DNA of 64,000 nucleotides. Origin: Lumbricus terrestris. Lineage: Eukaryota; Annelida; Clitellata; Crassiclitellata; Lumbricidae. The notes beneath the pieces were generated by a model. The model was not told the origin of the DNA and did not search any database. It saw only the letters and a program-made list of their open reading frames with translations. Position numbers and translations under genes: made by a program. How positions within the stretch are numbered: the stretch's first letter is position 1; the number at the start of each line of letters is the position of its first letter. Of the stretch, positions 60,395 through 64,000 are shown piece by piece. The stretch covers positions 26,832,705-26,896,704 of the forward strand of contig OX457041.1 of NCBI GenBank assembly GCA_949752735.1. Reading direction: 5' to 3'.

Positions 60395-61463
60395 GCCGGT
60401 CAATCAGTCTGTCTGTCTGCTTGACTTTTGGCCAGTCAGTCAGTCAGGCAGTCAGTCTGTCTGTCTTTCTGTCTGTCAGTCAGTCGTAATCGTAATCGTA
60501 ATCTCGAGACTTCTACAGCGCCTACAAAAGCCAAGTCAATCGTAAAGTCAGTCAGTCAATCTGGCTGACTGTCTGTCTGTGTGTGCGCCAGCCTCTCTAT
60601 TGTCCGTTGGTATTTCTTCAACGTCGTTACATGCACAAGTTCGAATGGGTTAAATGAGATAATTATCCCCTAAATCGTTTCCGCATAAACAATGCCCCAT
60701 CGCACCATTTGCATGCTATCAATTCAAAGGGGGCGCCACTGCACTGCATGCGGAGACGACGATGAAAATTCTTTTTGTCGTATGAAAACAATGCATGCGC
60801 GTTGGCACGAACGACGTCATACTTTGCATACTATATACATGTATATACTATATAGTTGTATACAACAATACATCTATCTAAAATGCTGCTATAGATTACA
60901 CTTCGACATGCTGATGGACTGCATGGCAACGAGAAATTACGTTGCTTGCAGTAATAATCATTATTGTAGTTAGTTCTTATTAGATCAAATTTCATGATGC
61001 GCAATGATAATATTATGTTTAAGTTTCAGATTTAGGCCTATGTGCATATATTGTATATAAATATATAATATATGTATCATATTTTGCGTTTATTTTATAC
61101 CGTATACATATAGGCCCTATCTATAACGCCTTTTCTCTATACGGTAGCCTATATGAATGAGAACCTGAATTCTATATTAGACTCTATGTAAAGTCATGAT
61201 ACACTTTGACCGATACATAAGGCACGATCCATAATATATAGTGTATATAGTCTACAAACCGTACACTAGCAGTTCAGTGAGAGGTGTAAGATATAGGCTA
61301 GGCCTAATGTAAGATAAAAAATTCTTTTCTTGATATAATTATTGTAGCATATATATATATATGCTACATATATATATGTAGCATATATATATATATAATA
61401 GTGCTGCGGTCATGTAAAATACAATAGGCTCCGATATGTGCATGTAGGTTCCATAAGCGTTTA
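60395..61463. other. No gene seen; CAGT/TCTG and AT repeats
   Basis: CAGT/TCTG repeats to about 60480, a cgtaat quadruplet at 60486-60502, then AT-rich sequence. A palindromic tagcatatatatata/tatatatgcta cluster lies at about 61345-61400. Confidence 0.5.
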
Positions 61464-62275
61464 TCTATATAAATAAAAATGTAAAAAGTTACAGTTTGTT
61501 ACATCGGTTCTCGGAGAGTTCTGAACCGATTCCTTTTAAAATTTTCGCAAACCGTTCCATTCGAACACCTCCGGGTTTTTTTTATGCCTTTTGGGGAAAA
61601 GCGCAATCTTTACGACCCAAAACCACAACTTTTAATTCCATGCGATTAACGTCGATGGAGTCCAGCCATTTCGAGTTTGAACCTTCACGCATTCTTCGGG
61701 CGCGTTTCAAACGCAAGCATTCTTCAAAACGTCTAGCCGACGGTCTGCTATAGCGCAATTTTATATGTAACTGTCGGTTTTGGCAAAATCGTCCATTTGC
61801 GGCCGTTTTCCGCGCGTCTTTCTACAGTGGCTACAGGGGACGGAAGGGGAGGGACGGGAGGGGAGGAGAGGGAGGAATTACGACCCAAAAACACAACTTT
61901 TAATTCCATGCGATTGACGTCGATGGAGTCCAGCCATTTCGAGTTTGAACCTTCATATATATTCTTCGGGCGCGTTTCAAACGCAAGCATTCTTCAAAAC
62001 GTGTAGCCGACGGTCTGCTATAGCGCAATTTTATATGTAACTGTCGGTTTTGGCAAAATCGTCCATTTGCGGCCGTTTTCCGCGCGTCTTTCTACAGTGG
62101 CTACAGGGGACGGAAGGGGAGGGACGGGAGGGGAGGAGAGGACGGGGGAGGAAGGCGAGGAGAGGAAGGGGAGGGGGAAAGAGAGGGGAAGGGGAAGGAG
62201 AAAGGGGAGGGGACGTAGGAAGGGAGGGTTGGACAGTCTTTTCAGCCACAGCAACGCGTGGCCGGGTACAGCTAG
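61464..62275 (+). mobile_element. Non-autonomous Helitron with internal duplication
   Basis: Begins TCTATATAAATAAAA after an A and ends acagCTAG followed by T. The terminal region gcaacgcgtggccgggtaca resembles the end of the Helitron at 51643-52887. About 265 bp are duplicated in tandem (61613-61875 and 61880-62145), sharing ttccatgcgattaacgtcga (attgacg in the second copy) and tcggttttggcaaaatcgtc. No Rep/helicase frame. Confidence 0.85.
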
Positions 62276-62643
62276 TACATAATACAACGTAATTGGCATA
62301 CTTTTATACACTTACAATAAGCTTCTTTTTTTAACGTACGGCCTACGCGACCATTATAGCCTATATATCCACATATCTCGCGAGTATGTATGCCTATAAG
62401 TCTATATAGGCCCACGCGCGAGCACACACATTCACACACACACGCACATGCATCATTTCAGTATTTCTATAAAGTTGGAAACTCTGCTATGGCAATCAAT
62501 AGCGACCCATTTTGTCAAAGTCCAAACGTATAATTAGAGATTTAAGTCGAGTCACGTATACAGAACGATTAAGGCATTGTAAGTATACATACATGTAGGT
62601 TACGTAGCTCAACCGCGCACCTTGTAGGCCTACACGTGAGTAT

Positions 62644-63200
62644 CAGGGGCGGATCCAGGGGGGGCCAATCCGGCCATGGCCCCCCCCATTTCAAATCACC
62701 ATGGGACGTGCTCCCCATCCATGGTGTCCCCAAAAAAAATTTCAGGGTGTCAGTCATGCACAGGAGAATTAATGTATAAATGTAATTAAAATCTATAATA
62801 ATAATAATGTATAAACGTAATTAAAATCTAATCTAAGTCTCTCAAGCAATTGCATTGTCTTAATATAAAGCATCGAAATGAAACAATCTTTCAACAGTAT
62901 CCAACTATGATTTATGGCATGCAATGTATGTTATTCGTGTATATATTCGTAGTAAATTGAAAAAAACATTAACACCAATAAACACAGTTATAACTAAGTA
63001 CAACTAACTATTAATTACAAATCAAGTTAACACTAACAACAGTGTTTGGGATGCAATTTATTTTTTGCAGATGTCCAAAAATTTCAGGGCGAAACATGTT
63101 AAGTTTTGAGTTTAGTCTATATGTGCAAGAAAATGCGGTGAATGATAACACATGTTTATTCCTTGTTTTTATTTATATCTTACTATATATCATTCAGTAG
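62644..63200. mobile_element. Left end of a hAT-like element, right end not seen
   Basis: CAGGGGCGGATCCAGG matches the terminus of the MITE at 45957 (CAGGGGCGGATCCGG). No matching right terminus occurs before the window ends, so the element may be truncated or may continue through the tandem array beyond 64000. Confidence 0.55.
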
Positions 63201-63234
63201 TGGGAAGTTTTTTTTAATTATTCTAGTCTTAAAA

Positions 63235-64000
63235 GTCATCAGTTTTTTAGAAGGAAAATTGAAAACCTTTTTGAAGATTTCGGACGGTTCACTAAAACTT
63301 CATAAGTATTTTGGGAAGCGAAATTGAACACTTTTTTTAAATTCCGCACGGAGGAATAAAAAGTCATCGCTCTTTTTAGACGAAAAATTAAACACCTTTT
63401 TTAAGATTTCGCACGGATGACTACAAATAGTCATCAGATTTTTGGGATGCTAAATTGAACACCTTTTTTGAAAATTTCGCACGGAAGACTAAAAAGCCAT
63501 CACTCTTTTTAGACGAAAAATTAAACACCTTTTTTAAGATTTCACACGGATGACTGCAACAAGTTATCAGTTTTTTGGGATGCGAAATTGAACACCTTTT
63601 TTTGAAAAATTCCCAAGGAAGATTAAAAAGTCATCACTTCTTTTAGACGAAAAATAAAACACCTTTTTAAAGATTTAGCACGGATGACTAGAAAAAGTCA
63701 TCAGTTTTTTGGGATACGAAATTAAACACCGTTTTTGAAAATTTCGCACGGAAGACTAAAAGTTATCACTCTTTTTAGACGAAAAATTAAACACCTTTTT
63801 TAAGATTTCGCACGGATGACTACAAAAAGTCATCATTTTTTGGGATGCGAAATTAAACACCTTTTTTGAAAATTTCGCACGGAAGAATAAGAGGTCGTCA
63901 CTCCTTTTAGACGAAAAATTAAACACCTTTTTTAAGATTTCGCACGGATGACCAAAAATGTCATTAGTTTTTTGGGAAGGAAAATTGAACACCCTTTTTG
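63235..64000. repeat. 133-bp tandem array running off the right edge
   Basis: Nearly six copies of a roughly 133-bp unit (starts of gacgaaaaattaaacacc near 63379, 63514, 63647, 63779 and 63910). Each unit is made of two related halves of about 66 bp, with gcacggatgact and gcacggaagact. Each contains a gatgact/agtcatc stem-loop. Confidence 0.92.

Noticed and set aside
59646..60545. Cys/Leu/Ser/Val and Met-Asp-Gly-Trp repeat frames
   Set aside because: CTGT and GGAT microsatellites open in several frames at once; no codon structure.

Overview
This is a stretch of animal (metazoan) nuclear genome. It is AT-rich and intron-rich, with short exons, GT-AG splice sites and many interspersed repeats (hAT-type DNA transposons and MITEs, Helitrons, LINE 3' ends, tRNA-derived SINEs) and microsatellites. 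The repeat style suggests a marine invertebrate, perhaps a deuterostome such as an echinoderm, hemichordate or amphioxus. That placement is an impression, not a demonstrated fact.

Only one protein-coding gene can be supported. Eleven exons on the + strand between 4305 and 30549 join without a frame break into a DAZAP1-type hnRNP (DAZ-associated protein 1; Hrp48/Hrb27C family). They encode most of RRM1, a linker, a complete RRM2 and a Gly/Ser/Asn/Ala-rich C-terminal tail ending in GFHPYRR, the C-terminus I remember for vertebrate DAZAP1. The exon carrying the start codon and the RNP2 motif of RRM1 was not found and is probably left of the window. Four consecutive tail exons (42, 177, 63 and 96 nt) are all phase 1-1, so any of them could be skipped without a frameshift. 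One is bracketed by a 71-bp inverted repeat (about 93% identical). A second inverted repeat of about 85 bp pairs the intron before the last two exons with the 3' untranslated region.

Layout: 1-4304 is upstream or intronic sequence with a truncated hAT copy. 4305-30549 is the gene, whose introns hold SINEs, a complete non-autonomous hAT (14083-15132), foldback elements, minisatellites and a LINE fragment. 30550 to about 41600 is T-rich on the + strand and poor in recognisable repeats apart from LINE tails; it could be a very long 3'UTR or unannotated transcribed DNA. 41600-45900 is microsatellite-rich with strong purine/pyrimidine strand asymmetry. 45957-62275 is a dense nest of hAT-like elements with 8-bp target-site duplications (TSDs), two Helitrons with A^T insertion sites, a large foldback palindrome broken by a hAT that is itself broken by a MITE, and possibly a 6-kb unit bounded by two MITE copies and one shared TSD. 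62644 to the right edge starts with a single hAT-like terminus and ends in a 133-bp tandem array that runs off the window.

No tRNA or rRNA gene, CRISPR array or prokaryotic feature was seen. All calls come from reading the sequence; no database search was made.
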